Assembly (NCBI GenBank): GCA_014529385.2
Contig: CM043968.1
Span: 131,934,518-131,998,517 of the forward strand
Source: Adiantum capillus-veneris
Taxonomy: Eukaryota > Streptophyta > Polypodiopsida > Polypodiales > Pteridaceae
Direction: 5' to 3'
Length of the DNA: 64,000 nt
Shown here in pieces: positions 9,685 through 21,917 of the stretch; positions within the stretch are counted from its first letter, which is position 1; every line of letters begins with the position of its first letter. Both the position numbers and the translations under genes were made by a program. Below the pieces are notes generated by a model. That model had not been told where the DNA came from and made no database searches. It was given only the letters and a program-made list of their open reading frames with translations.

Positions 9685-11180
9685 TTAACGAGCAGAGAAT
9701 GAGCAACTAAAAGCGAGTGAGGGTCAAAGGTTAGAAATAACATTGTAAGGATAACTAATAATAGTATCAAGAAGCCACTATAATTACAAAGCAACACAAT
9801 GGCACCACAAAATAAAGGTAGAAGCACCACCAAATTATCATGTCATCAAGTTAGAAATTTCAATTTATCCTATTTTTAAAAACTCTCTAGCATAGCTCAA
9901 CAAAGATAATATACTATGGAGAGCTACATTCCAACCAAAAATTTATCATTCCATTATCAATATAACATAAATAAAATGAAGGCATTTCATCATAACCTTA
10001 AGAATAAGCATCCTTCTTATGGCCTTTTGTGTATAAGTTCTCGGAACTTTCATAATGTTTGGTTTGTGTTTTTGACCATTGTTTTATGGTTCATAAACTT
10101 TTAGAATGATTAGTTAGCACAGTGGAGAGTTCCACATGAACACATGTTCTTTGTGGTGTGTATATCTTTCTCTTTATGTGTATTAATGATCTCACAAGTA
10201 ATTGTTTGACAAGGCAAAACATTTGGAGTCAAGAGAAAGGTATAGGAAGTCCTAATAAAATGTTGGGGAAAATTGTTGATCGAAATTTTTTGACTTTGCA
10301 AAATATTTGATGCTAGGTATCCCCAACCAACTTATGAACATTTTCCCTTGCATCAGCCCCATATCCACACCCTAGCTACTTTCTAAGCAACTTCTATTCT
10401 CGACTATAGCGCATGATTTTTCCTTCTTCTACATATTGCCAATAGCTACATAAATGCTAATCACATTTTTGCCTTCTTGTAAGCACCTAGAAGAACAAAT
10501 CAAAATTGAGGATCATCAAAAGGCGGCATTAGCATGATTGGATTTTTCAAAAAGCCTTGCACATCAAAATGTCAACCATTCAAGTGGTGTATCCTACGTT
10601 GATACAATACCATATCTTTTGCTTATGGTATCAAAATACACATCCATCAATATCGAATCTGAGTGACTGGATTTATCATATTAGCAAAAAGTGATTGCAG
10701 TGGGGAGAACTTGAGATGTTGCATGCACTTAAAATAGGCAAGTGGATTCATGACATTGTGGTGTGTTGAAAATAGCCCATATTCTTCTCCACCATCCTCC
10801 TCCATGAGAGATCATCTTAAAAGAGAATTCATCATAGATTTTACTACTTTCAAAAGTACCCTACAATTGGCATATAGGTCAGCTAACAATAAGCACATAG
10901 TAATCTTTCAATATTGTTACGTTGGATTTGCCTATCTTGAGTTTTATTTGCCCACGCATAATCCAACCTGCCTGCCCATGTATCTAATTTAACTATAATA
11001 ATGGAGACATTCATCTCTCAAAACTTCACGTGGCAACAGGAAGAGGGTCCGCATCTGAGATTTTTTCTATTCTCTTCAAGAGAGTTTAGAGATAGAAAAC
11101 ATCGCCCTACACAAGATTTGCACCCTCCTTCTTGGTCCCGCTCCATGGACCTCCATACCTGTGCCACACAAGAATGGATG

Positions 11181-11184
<4 letters not shown>
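9685..11184. other. No gene recognised
   Basis: A+T-rich, with frequent stops in all frames and short ORFs only. I see no element ends, no repeats of note and no similarity to other parts of the window. Confidence 0.4.

Positions 11185-11223
<39 letters not shown>
11185..11223. repeat. (TC)n microsatellite
   Basis: Uninterrupted TC dinucleotides. ORFs translating it as poly(RE) or poly(SL) are artefacts. Confidence 0.95.
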
Positions 11224-11224
<1 letters not shown>

Positions 11225-11348
11225 CCGCCCCACCCCTTTTCTCTTTAATGGACGCAGTCATTGTCATTTGGCATGGAAGGGAATAGGGAGGAAATAGCAA
11301 GGGAGAGGAGGGCGAAGGAAGAAAGCCTAGCAGGGAAAGGCTAGCTTG

Positions 11349-11400
11349 CCCCCCCCCCCCCCCCCCCCCCCCCCCTGGTGTGTGTGTGTGTGTGTGTGCG
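11349..11400. repeat. 27-base C homopolymer followed by (GT)n
   Basis: A run of 27 C bases is followed by TGG and about ten GT units. The C run is a likely sequencing or assembly weak point. Confidence 0.9.
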
Positions 11401-12252
11401 TGTTTTTAAAAAATGGGGTATGCCCACTGTCTCAGCCCAGAAGAAAAGGGAGTTGTAGAGAAGGTGCACCATGGCATCATGTTGCAGCCATTGGCATAGC
11501 TCCAGGCGAACCAACGTGGCCACGAGTGACCGAGTCAATAAATGGCCCTGAGTAAGAGCCTCGCTCACACCGGCCAATCAAAGCGCAGACAGCAAGGTGA
11601 TGCCCGAGTTGAAGGTGGAAAAGATATCCTGCAGAAGCTGAAGCCGACCACCCGGGAACGCAGGTAAGCAAAAGCTAGAGAGGTGCTCCAGGACCGTATG
11701 GTAAAGGCCGCCGACAACTTTATCTACCAGAATGTATTGGGCTGCCTGCACCACCTCCATGGGCAATTTGATAGAGACTAGAGTAGCCCTCCACGTTCTA
11801 TAGGGGTCTCTGTGTTTGTGTGTGTGTGTGTCCAAAGGACTGCAGGTAGATACACTAGTTTGCATAATCTGACGTGATCTCAAAAAGGCCTTGAAATATC
11901 AAAAACCTTCCTTATCGTGGGCTCACTCGTGCGCGTTCTTCTTTAAACATTAGATCTGTGTTGCAAGCAATTAGCTCTCAAAGTAGAGGTTCAATTATTA
12001 CAAGCAGCTCAAATCCTCGACCGGCCCCTCTGTTGCAAAGGTTGAAACAGAGGTAGTAATGGCATCAAAGAGATCAAAGTTGATCTATGTGGCTGCAGTT
12101 GATCAATGGCTTTATTGGGTTGGAAAGAATTGAGCACGGCTCTGGTTAGCTATCGGCCTGCTAGGCCGCGTGTAGGTGGGTGTGACTTTTTTGGGGTCAG
12201 AGACGATCACTCTCTTTGAAAAGGCTCATCTTCCGGCCCCCACAAGCGCCTG
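11401..12252. other. No gene assigned; open minus-strand frames only
   Basis: Minus-strand frames at 11,883-11,578 and 11,671-11,477 encode a plausible-looking run (AAQYILVDKVVGGLYHTV) broken by a stop. I could not link it to a family. It may be a decayed host exon or chance. Confidence 0.25.
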
Positions 12253-12367
12253 CCTGCACTTGCAAATTCTTGCAACAGTCTCTTCTCATGCAGCCAACGT
12301 CGTGCTCAATGCCCTGCACTTGCAGATTCTTGCAAGAGTCTCTTCATGCAGCCAACGTCGTGCTCAC
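12253..12367. repeat. Tandem duplication of about 60 bp
   Basis: CTGCACTTGCARATTCTTGC begins both copies, and GCAGCCAACGTCGTGCTCA ends both. A few substitutions and a small indel separate them. Confidence 0.85.
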
Positions 12368-12639
12368 TCAATGGCTTTGGTGAGTGATCATATCTGACAA
12401 ATTTCCCACCTTGAAAACATTAGAAGCCAGAAGCTGGAGAGGTTCAACATTGAATCTGTGTTGCACGAGATCAACACGCATGGCAGATGTTTGCACACAA
12501 TTGGACTTGCATCTGCAACTTGCATTAACAACTTCTCCATACGGCGCAAGTAAACCTGTGATGGTAGCTTAGTCGTGGTAGTGCTGCTTGTAACCTGCGT
12601 GCTTTGATAGCATGCCCTGCTTCATTACACCGTCTCATA

Positions 12640-14050
12640 AATAACAAACAATCCAATACACCCTTACTCTTCACCAGCCCATATTAGATAGCGTTTGGAA
12701 ACGCAAGTGCCAAGGGTCTGGTGAGCTTGGTTTGATTGTGTCTTCACCGACAGAAGTGACAAGCTGATTAGCCTGGTTTTGCATGCGTCTTCACCAACCC
12801 AACCCAAGTGAGCTTGGTTTGCTTGCGTATTCATCTGCTTATATTGTATTGCGTTTGGAAACGTAATTGCGAAGTTTGGGTTTGCCGCATCTTCCCCAAC
12901 CCATTTTGGATTGCGTTTCCAAACGCAGGTAACAAGGGCCCAGTGAGCTTGATTTCATGTGCATCCTTATCGACCACGGTGAGGTTTCTTTTCAGTTGTC
13001 TTCACCGGACCATATTGGACTGCGTTTCCAAACGCAAGTGTGAAGGGGTTGGTGAGCTTCGCTTGTTTGCATCTTCATCAACCCTTACTTTTTTTTTTTT
13101 CAAATGCACATGTGAAGGGCATGGCGAGCCTGATTTTCTAGCATGTTCACTAGCCTTATGTTTTCAAAATGCAAGTGTGATGGCCTAGCGTTCGAGAAAA
13201 GTGTGTCTGAATATAGCATTGAGCCAACAAGTGAAATGAAACAATTCTCCTTATATTTTGTAAGAAAATAGTGTAAATATAACAAAAATATAGTTTATTT
13301 TGCAAAACGTTCACTTAAGCATTAACTTAAAATGATTGATGTATACTTGGATCAAAGGGTTCTCTTAGAACCTTATGATGGGCCCTCAATGAGCTTGATT
13401 TGTTCCCAGTGACTTGCAATTCAAAATACAAGTTGCGAGCTTGAAGGCCCCTCAATGAGCTGAATTATTTGGCATTGTCATCCAAGATGTTTCTTCACTG
13501 ACCCCTATTGAATTACATTTGGAAAAGAAATTTTTAAGAGCCCTAGATGAGTTTGATATTTTTTTGGCCATTTTTTTTGTCATTGAAGAAAATTACAATT
13601 GCATTTGGAGAAATGCAAGTTAGAAAGGCACAAAATTCACGTCCTTTGTACAATAACTAGCCCTAAGCCCACAAAAACTGACTTGGGCTCCCAACGAGTG
13701 CACCCAATACACACATCAAATTTTTTCATACTTCTTCTCCCTAAGTGATAGAATGCAAAGCTTGGTTGCCCAACATTCATGGAAAGTTAGAAAATTGGGT
13801 GCTTGGTGGCAATTGAGTTAGTGGGATAGGCTTAGATATATGGTTGTGTGCGAAAGGTGAAGATGTGGGTCAACCTCACTTATTGGACCATCTCCCTCAG
13901 AGAGAACGGCCTATGTTTGTTGTTTGAATGGATTGAGCTTGAATGGCTAGTGCTCGATTACAATGCATTGTCCACGTTGCACCTTTTTGAAGTGCATTTC
14001 AAAACACAAGCTGGAGGAGTGCAAAAGATATGAGTTGACCTTGAATTGAT
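12640..14050. repeat. Decaying minisatellite with a palindromic core
   Basis: Copies of GCGTTTGGAAACGC (12,691), GCGTTTGGAAACGT (12,851) and GCGTTTCCAAACGC (12,913 and 13,022) occur with recurring flanks (AAGTG..AAGGG..GGTGAGCTTGGTTTG..CATCTTCACCAACCC). Spacings of 160, 62 and 109 fit multiples of a unit of about 54 bp. To the right the units blur (TGCATTTGGAGAAATGCAAG near 13,590; GTGCATTTCAAAACACAAG near 13,995). The 126-codon ORF over part of it is a by-product of the repeat. Confidence 0.7.
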
Positions 14051-15175
14051 AGCATCTTCATCAAAGTGAAAAAATCTTTGGTTGTCCTTAAAGGAAGATG
14101 TTGCAAGAGTCATCATCCAGTGTAGGATGTTCAATCATCTTGTAATAGCCACTCAACATGTGATATTGGCATTCTGTAAGCAAGTCCTTGCCCATTCCTA
14201 AACTAGGCCATACCAACTTTTGTTTTGAAATAATATCCGATAGAGTGTGATGAAGACTAAACTAAAACCAATCCTCAATCTATAGAGAGTGGAAAAGGCC
14301 TATTAGAAAAGGGGAACCTTGAAAAACAATTGTTTCATGTTGCTTTAATCATTCTACTTATTTTCTCTTAAAACTTGCATAATTTAACACGGTCAAATTT
14401 CTAAGAGTTGAGTCCCTTTCCATATTTACACAGTTTAGCATTAAGATAACCACTATAGACACTCTAATAACATGGGAAAAGGGCTTTAAGTGAAGCTACT
14501 AACATAGCATAGCATTTGAGTGAGTAGATCAAGCTGCATGAAAGGGAATCCTCTCCATTGTTACTTGCATTACAAGGCTCTTAATGTCAAAAACACTTCT
14601 GTCTTAGTGATGCTACTAGTTTCAATAAGCCTATCCCCATCACATTCCTCAAATAAAAAGTGTGAAGTGTGACTAGTCTAATTTCACTTGTCCAATGTGA
14701 ACTTGGATCTAAGAAAGTATAGTCAAGGGGGTCACTATATGTAAAGCCTTTATATCACATGCATTTTAGGGGTATTTTAAAAACTCCCAACCTATGTTTT
14801 TTTTGTTTTAAAATTTCTCCTTTTATAATAGAAGTTTTTGTTATGTATCAAAAAATTATTTTCTCGAATAAAAATCCCCTTATGTATGTACACTCTTTGT
14901 TAACCTACAAGAAACAAGTAATCCTTATGGGAAACATGTATCGCTGGCTACTCTCGCCATCTCCTTCTTCTTCTTTTAATTGGCTTCACACCCTTTGCAA
15001 TTTGGGTGGCCCCTTTTTTTAGTTGTGGGCGGCCTTTGGAGGGCACAACCCCTTTTAATATTGGGCGGGCGGCCTCCCTTGGGTTGCCTTTGGGCGGCCA
15101 TAGGTTGAGGCCCCTTGGATAAATTGAGAAGGTCATTACATTTGGTAAAAATTTTGCCCATGGCCCTTGGCTGGC
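14051..15175. other. No gene recognised
   Basis: A+T-rich to about 14,940, then a short stretch with repeated GGGCGGCC-type strings (15,020-15,110). Nothing else can be supported. Confidence 0.4.
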
Positions 15176-15425
15176 CACAGTTTAGTGGGTGGCCCTTGGC
15201 TTCTTTAAGGGCACCACATTTGGCATACATATCGACCAAAGCAAAGCCTCGCATGACTTCATTTTCCAACATTCCCGGCTAGCAATATCACCTTGAATTT
15301 TGTTGCCCGCTCTAGTGCTTTGAATGTCACCATAGCTTTTAAGATGCAAGTATAAGTGTCCGTCAAGGAAAAATGCTTTCGTATCGGCCACATTTGGCGT
15401 ACATATCGGCACTGCACTGCATTAA
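15176..15425 (-). pseudogene. Pentatricopeptide-repeat (PPR) protein fragment
   Basis: Two copies of the PPR hallmark DMYAKCG are seen on the minus strand, near 15,405 (SADMYAKCGRYES) and near 15,230 (FALVDMYAKCGALKEA). Between them, in shifting frames, are TYTCILKA and ALERA-like strings and GMLENEVMRG, the usual spacing blocks of PLS-class PPR proteins. Stops and at least two frame changes make it a pseudogene. Functional relatives bind organelle RNA and often direct C-to-U editing. The flavour of the repeats (CILKAC..GALE) is common in ferns, lycophytes and mosses. This is the only host-gene-derived sequence I can name here. Confidence 0.75.
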
Positions 15426-16065
15426 GCGTGTATACTGGTCAACTTGAAAATACACTACTAGTGGAGACGGGCCTTCAGTTCCCGCCAATTCTGCTTTGAC
15501 GGCTCCATTTCCCAAATATGTTTGGAGCTAAAAAATGACCAGATGAACTTGACTGATCAAGGCGACCAAGGCGGTTCGGAACCGGCCCCCGGTGATACTT
15601 AAACTGGCCATATCTTGCCAACCGAAACCCCGATTGACAAACTGGAAAGACCAACATGCTCCTGGAAGTGAGCACTTCGGACCCATGCATTCCTATCATC
15701 TTTGACCTTTTATCAGTAGGTGCTCAATCCGGTACGGATCTGCTACTGACTCAACTTAAAACTGTCATAAGTTCTTACCTGTAGCTCCAATTGACGAGCC
15801 GTAATGATAGGCATATAGAGCCCTTCAAGTACTTCAACTTTGATTAATAAAATCCCAGCTGTGACCACTTCAAGCATACTCACTTTTTAGCATTACCAAG
15901 ACATCTTTTGGCCCTTAGAGCCGCATTTGGCACACTTTCAACTTAAAAATTAGCTTGTTAGCAAGCCCTTATAACTGCTGAATAATCATGTAGGATTCAA
16001 ATATGCTGATTGGCATCCCTTTGCTCACTTTCGTGTCATGGAAGCGAGGTGGCATGACACCATGC
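15426..16065. other. No gene recognised
   Basis: Mixed-composition sequence with no long frame, repeat or element end that I can support. Confidence 0.35.
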
Positions 16066-17945
16066 TATTCGAGCACTCGTGCTACAAGAAGGGTGGCCAA
16101 TTGCAATTGAAAGCAAGAATCTTGATTCAACACAACATAATTATTCTGCTTATAAAGGCGAGCTCTATGCAATAATGTCTGGCTTTAAGAGATGGAGACA
16201 TTATTTTTATGGCACTCAATTTGAGATTGTGTTTGACCATGAAAGCATTAAATGGTTTACACAACAAACCGGCTTGAACGGTCAAAAAGTGAGGTGGGAT
16301 GAGATCCTTCAGGAGTATGACGCGAAGCTCCGATATCATAAAGGACGTAGGTGATGCTCTTAGTCGTATGCCTGAGATCAATTCTCTTTTTGTTCATGAA
16401 AATTTGCAGTGAATTTTTGGATTCTTTGAAGGGAAATATGAGCATGATGATGCATATTCCAAAGTGTGGAGCCGTGTGCAAATGAGGGATCCTTCTCACT
16501 CCAATGCTGGTAGTGTACCCTTAACCTCCACACACAATTCTCCTCTATCGAGTGATGAACTACATTGATGGAAGAATTTTACCATCAACAATGGGTACCT
16601 ACTCCACAAGGGGAGAGTTTGTGTATCGACGGACACAGACATTTGGCACCAAATTCTTATGAATGTCATGATACTCCAAGTGCAGGAAACCCGGGTATTG
16701 AAAAGACTTACGCTCTCATACGATGACAAGTTTACTAGCTAGGTTTACACGGCTTTGTTCAAGATTATGTCTTGCATTGCCAAAAATGTCAAGTTAACAA
16801 AGCAAAGTGCCGAAAGGTAGGAGGACTCTTGCATCCTTTGGAGGCTCCCCATGGGAAATGGGAAAGTATCTCTATGGATTTTATTGTGGGTTTACCAACC
16901 ACTGTACGAGGTCATGACTCAGTATGGGTGGTTGTAGACCGGCTGACTAAACCATGTAAGTTTATTCCAACAAAATCAACGATTAAGACTCCAGAATTAG
17001 CCAAGTGATTTGTGGAAAATCTATACAAGTTGTATGGCTTGCCAAGTAACATTGTGAGTGATCATGATCCCAAGTTTAACAATCATTTTTGGAGGGCTGT
17101 GTTTAAACGATTGGGTACACAACTCAACTTTAGTAAAGCCGACCATCTAGAAATGGATGGTTAGATCGAACAAGTTAACCAAGTGCTAGAGGATATGCTA
17201 CGCGCATAAGCTAGCAAGAAACAAACAGACTGTAAAGAATATCTACCTCTTCTTAAGTTTTCTTACAACAGTGCTAAGCGTGTCACAACTATTTAGTCCT
17301 TTCATGCTCATGTATGGTTTTCAACGTAGGTCACCAATTACGGTGGGGTTGGCAACCAAAAAACTCCAGCAGGTTAAGGATTTTCTCCAAGACCATATGG
17401 ATATGCTAAAACTCGCTCGCATCAGAATGTCCGACAAGCGCAAGATTGGTAGAAGAAGTACGCTAATGAGAAACGTCGACAAGTTACCTTTGAGGAAGGG
17501 GAGGAAGTATTTTTACGTGTGCCAAAGCATTTAGAAAGTCTAAAAACTAGACCAACACCTAAATTATCTCCAAGATATTGTGGGCCTTTAAAAATAATCA
17601 AGCGAGTTGGTGATCGTGCCTACAAACTATCGTTACCCACACACTCTCGTATCCATCCGGTGTTTCATGTAAGCCATTTGCGTAAGCGATTACATGGGGA
17701 CGACAATGTCATTGACCAACTGATTCTGGTCGATTTTGTTGAACCTCCTACCCTACCGCATGAAACTGAACAAATTTTGGACTATCATGATTTACGTACG
17801 CGTCATCATGTACGTCAACAAGCTTTAATCAAGTGGAAAGATCGACCTGAGGAAGGTGCCACTTGGGAAAACATTAGTGCTCTTGAAAATAATTTTCCCA
17901 CTTCTGTTTTCGAGGACGAAAACTCTTCCTTAAGGGGGGAGTAAT
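16066..17945 (+). pseudogene. pol: Ty3/gypsy G3, 3' half: RNase H, integrase, chromodomain
   Basis: The plus strand starts in RNase H (LQEGWPIAIESKNLDS; GELYAIMSGFKRWRHYF; FDHESIKWF near 16,235). It continues through DALSRMPE (frame changed) into integrase with CQKCQVNKAKC near 16,778 and the first catalytic block SMDFIVGLP at about 16,872. It then reaches SDHDPKF (about 17,060) and a decayed third block where the E region reads as a stop. 17,519-17,944 is an intact 141-codon stretch ending in a chromodomain (QALIKWKDRPEEGATWEN) and the typical tail DENSSLRGE. Many stops and frameshifts make it dead. The chromodomain, which in relatives guides insertion toward modified chromatin, marks it as a chromovirus. 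Reverse transcriptase is missing on the left. Confidence 0.85.
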
Positions 17946-18134
17946 TTCAGGACAAGGGCAAGGTCAGGGAGTCACGGACTACGGCCAAGGGCCAGGCTAG
18001 GCAGTGTGGACAGGGGATCCGATTAGGGCAAGAGGCTGGGAGCCTGCCTTTGGAATGGGAGGAGGATTCCAAGGTCTAGCTACCCTAGGCTTTACAAAGA
18101 CTCAACTCCAATAAGTGAGTATTATGGGCAGATA
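17932..18134 (+). repeat. Polypurine tract and truncated 3' LTR of G3
   Basis: The stop codon of G3 is embedded in TTAAGGGGGGAG, a polypurine tract, followed by TAATTTCAGGACAAGG, which I take as a mutated LTR start. The LTR is cut within 200 bases by sequence of the next element, so its length is unknown. Confidence 0.45.
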
Positions 18135-20518
18135 CAAAAAAGAGCTATTAGATATTCTATATTCCCTAAACACATGGAAACACTATCTCTTGGGGACTCC
18201 ATTCATCCTACAAATAGATCATAAAGCCTCAAGAACTTCATGACGCAAACCAAGCTCTTCGACAAACAAATGAGGTGGAAAAATTTGCTTTTGCAATTTA
18301 AATGTCATAATGCTCACATTGCGACAAGCACAATCAAGTGGTCGAATCACTTTCACAACGACCAAGGGTAAATGTGGTGTCTATAGCAACTCACAATGAT
18401 CTATCTTTTATGATAGATGAGTATGCTACTGACCGAGACTTTAAGTACTTTATTACAGCCTTTGCAATAGGGAAGAAACAAAAACCATTCACCTTGAAGG
18501 ATGATTATCTTCCAAACGACAATAGGCTATGTGCTAATCACCCATACAATAAGAAAGTCATGTATGAGTCCCATACTTCTCCTTCTGCAGGGCAAGAAGG
18601 GATTCCATAGTCTACTCTTTGAGGAGTAGAAATGTATTTCTGCTGGTCTACCATGAAAAGTAAACAAAAAAAAGTATGTTTCAAAATGCGTGGTATACCA
18701 AAAGTTAAAATTTGATCGAGGGATACTATCAAAAATACTATCAAGGCATATCAAATGGCAACCCTCTTCAAATCTCAAATTTTCAAGTATCATGGCTTTC
18801 CAACATCCATAGTGTCGGACAAAGATCCTATAATGACTAGTAATTTTTGGAAGGGTCTCTTTGAGAATCTAGGAAGTAGATTAAATTTCTCTTTTGACCT
18901 ATCATCCAGAAACGGATAACCAAAGTAAAATAACTAATCTAACGATTCTTGATCTACTAAAAACCTATGTCATGGAAGTAGATCAATGTTCTCAATGAGA
19001 GAAGTACCTACCTCTTATAGAGTATGTATACCATGACATTGTACATACTTCTATGGGGAAAGCACCTTTCAAGGTTAAAGAGGGAAGATCCAAAAGTCCC
19101 TTACTACTTAAAGTACATGGGAAGGTCTTTGTCTCCTGATGAATATAGCCAAGACTCACAAGAATCTTTTCCAAAGATCAAAGAGGCTATATCCATCTCA
19201 AAGTAAAGGCAAAAAGGTCTGCTACTAATAAGCACAGAAGAGCCTTAGCCTTTAAGAGATATGATTGAGTCATGCTAAAGTTTCTCAAGGCTCATGTAAG
19301 TTGATAACTAGATGTACCCTCAATGTGTCTCAGGTTTGACTTTCAAACTGTGTGCTCGATCAACTTGCACTTTGGCTACTTGTCCCAATTCAAACCCATC
19401 TAAATTACTCAAAAAACATGGTTATAAAGTTGTGTTAGGTTCTTTGTGTAAATTTGCATCTATTCAAACTCTTTATAGCTTTCATCCCTCCACAAATGAA
19501 CTATAATCACAAAACAAGCAATTGATATAAAGCAATGTTAGTTCTTGCATGTATCTGACTCACAAGTTCGATGGCAGACTCTTTTGGGAAGCCATGATTT
19601 GAAACACAAAAAATTTCTCTCATTTTTTCCTTTTTTCACTTCTTCCCCCTCCCCTCCCCCCCCGCCCCAAATAAATATGATACCCCCCCCCCCCCCCCCC
19701 TTATTATTAAGCTTGGGAGATAAATTATTGAGGGCTTGCCCCTAACTTATACACTTATGTAACTTGTTAAGAAAAACCCCTCCCCTGCACTTACGTGGTG
19801 CGGTAAGTTTTCCATGGTGAATCCCCCGGGCTACGGGCAAGATCCTTCGGGTCACCAAGAGTATTATGCTACCCTAGCAAAAAGATACTATGGTCCTTTT
19901 TAAATTCTTAAGCCAATCAATGAGATGGCCTATCAATTAAAGTTGTCCAACCATTGTCTCATGCACCATGTTTTCCATAAGAGCCTACGTAAGCCTTGTA
20001 AAGGAGCACCACCAAAAGAAGCAATACTTACAGACGCTCCAAAAATCAAAGATCAAGAAGAAGTACTTCAATCTGAGTCCATCCTATGACATGAAGACAA
20101 GGTATTAAGAAATGGTAAGATATCTTATTGAGTTAAAGATTTATCCTTTTAAAGATGCTAAATGGATGCAAGTAACTTAGCTTAAGGAAAATATGAACCT
20201 GGTCAATTCTTACCATGCTGCACTAGATAAGCATATGAAAATGCATTTTAAATGAACAATGTTTTTGTCTTATAAGACTAGTTCTCTTTTTATTGTGTGC
20301 AAATTTAAATAGTATGTATGCTTAGGATCATGTTTGTGGTGACAACGTCTCACAAACACCAAGTAGAACTTGTCACTGTACTTTGAAAGTATGATACAAA
20401 CTAAAAAGCAGACATGCTTGCGGCAGCTACATCTCCCAAGCACCAAATGGATTAGTCATCCATCTTGGAATGATGTCGTAGGGTAAAAAGGGATCCTATG
20501 ATTTCAAGAGAGAGGTAA
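18135..20518 (+). pseudogene. pol: Ty3/gypsy G4a: decayed RNase H, integrase and 3' untranslated region
   Basis: The plus-strand sequence parallels the complete element at 26,666-35,569, read in the opposite direction. RNase H SLNTWKHYLLGTPFIL lies at about 18,160, the spacer VNVVSIATHNDLSFMIDEYA at about 18,370, integrase SDKDPIMTSNFWKGLFENL at about 18,815, and the linker to the C-terminal region at about 19,100-20,210. Stops and frameshifts are frequent. Everything upstream of RNase H is missing. A block at about 19,300-19,840 has no counterpart in the complete copy. The sequence ends with TTTCAAGAGAGAGGTAA, the same polypurine tract as the complete copy. Confidence 0.85.
19300..19840. other. 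Insertion of unknown origin inside G4a
   Basis: About 540 bases interrupt the alignment with the complete element between the codons for KARL and GKNPTG. It holds two C-rich runs (19,650-19,668 and 19,683-19,701) and no ORF of note. I could not find terminal inverted repeats or a clean target duplication. Confidence 0.5.
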
Positions 20519-21917
20519 TGTCATAAAATCTAATATCTAACTAACCCAAATGATTTTCTCATATTAAACTGATCATTTATTGTGGGAGAATAAATGGGAA
20601 CAAGAGTTATAATAGAGACATGTGCTTCTAGACCTATCTTAGGAGGGGACCAAAAGGAGATATGGTTGCATCTCAATAGGGGTCCAAAAGGAGATGGTCT
20701 ACCAAAGAGAAATGTGCAATAAGTGCTTCTAGACTTATCTCAACAGGGACCAAGAGGAGAGATGGTTACATCTCAACACGGGTCCAAAAGGAGGTAGTCT
20801 ATCAAAGAGCAACATGCATTGATGGAGCTTAAAAGACCTTAGGGTTAGCTTCATTAAAGACATCCAATAGTTAGTGATAAAGGTTCTTTGATCTTAGGCA
20901 AGATAGGTCTGAGCTAGAGGTGGGAACCTGACCTAAGATTGAGGTGCTTTTCGTGCTTGCTGACTAAGATGCTTGATGACTAAGGTGCTTGTCGTGCTTG
21001 ATGACTAAGGTGCTTGAGTTCCTTGTCGTGCTTGATGGCTAAGGTGCTTGAGGTGCTTGTCATGCTTGATGAGGAAGGTGCTTGAGAAGCTTCCTATGCA
21101 TGTGGGGTAAGGTACTTGAGTCAAAAAGATACCCTACAAAGGAGGGAGAAAGCCCCTAAGTTAGGGGAATCTTTGAATTAACCTCTCACTCACCCAAAGG
21201 GCACCCGTTCTCAAGGGACACATGGGACACATGTCAGATTCTCCCTATTCTTAGCCACATGGTGTGCTTGAATGCTATGTCTAGGCTAAAGAGGGGTCCA
21301 ATGAGCTTCTAGTTGCATTCAACAAATATCTAGATATTTTCAAGCTATCTCTCTCTCTAAGGGGTAAGGAGGACACTTGTCCAAAGACTACCCATGTACT
21401 TGAAATGCATGGTGCATATGATTGGCTTGGTGGGATAGGGTTCCAATGAGCTTGAGGCATGAGCACAAAGTAGAGCTCGCCCCAAGCAAGCAAGGGGTGT
21501 GCTAGGGGGGTATACACCTCACACACACTCATTTTGTGGATTCATTCTCACTTGGTGAATGTAGAGAAACTCTACCTCTGTCTCCAAGCTTGTGAGAAGT
21601 AAGAGCCTACACCAACACTCTTGGCTATGGAATGAAAATCCAACCAAGAGCCATGATTCAATGCTTAAGCTTGCCATCTTCTCCATCTTCATTACTATGC
21701 TATTATGTATGCTAGCAAGAAGAGCGATGATAAGTGAGGAACTATTTCTTTCTCCTATGAAATTTTTCTTCTTCCTCTTCCCTACCCTCATTCCCCGCTA
21801 GCTCTCTCCACCTTAGAAGGTGTTTGAGGCCTTGAGACTGAGGCTTGGGATAGTTAATGTTTTCTATAGAGTTTATGTTATGATTGTGATGCATGAAGCT
21901 TTCCATCTTCATTGCAT
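20519..21917 (+). repeat. 3' LTR of G4a, truncated at its right end
   Basis: It starts TGTCATAAAATCTAATATC directly after the polypurine tract and resembles, in the opposite orientation, the LTR at 24,053-25,477. It contains imperfect internal duplications (20,620-20,830 and a GCTTGATGACTAAGGT-type repeat at 20,930-21,100). Similarity stops at CTTCATTGCATCACC near 21,917, where inverted gag-protease sequence of the same family begins. Confidence 0.75.

Noticed and set aside
11018-11300. Open frames over (TC)n with poly(RE)
   Set aside because: Artefact of the microsatellite.
12808-13188. 126-codon plus-strand ORF
   Set aside because: Lies in the minisatellite and its residues repeat with the unit.
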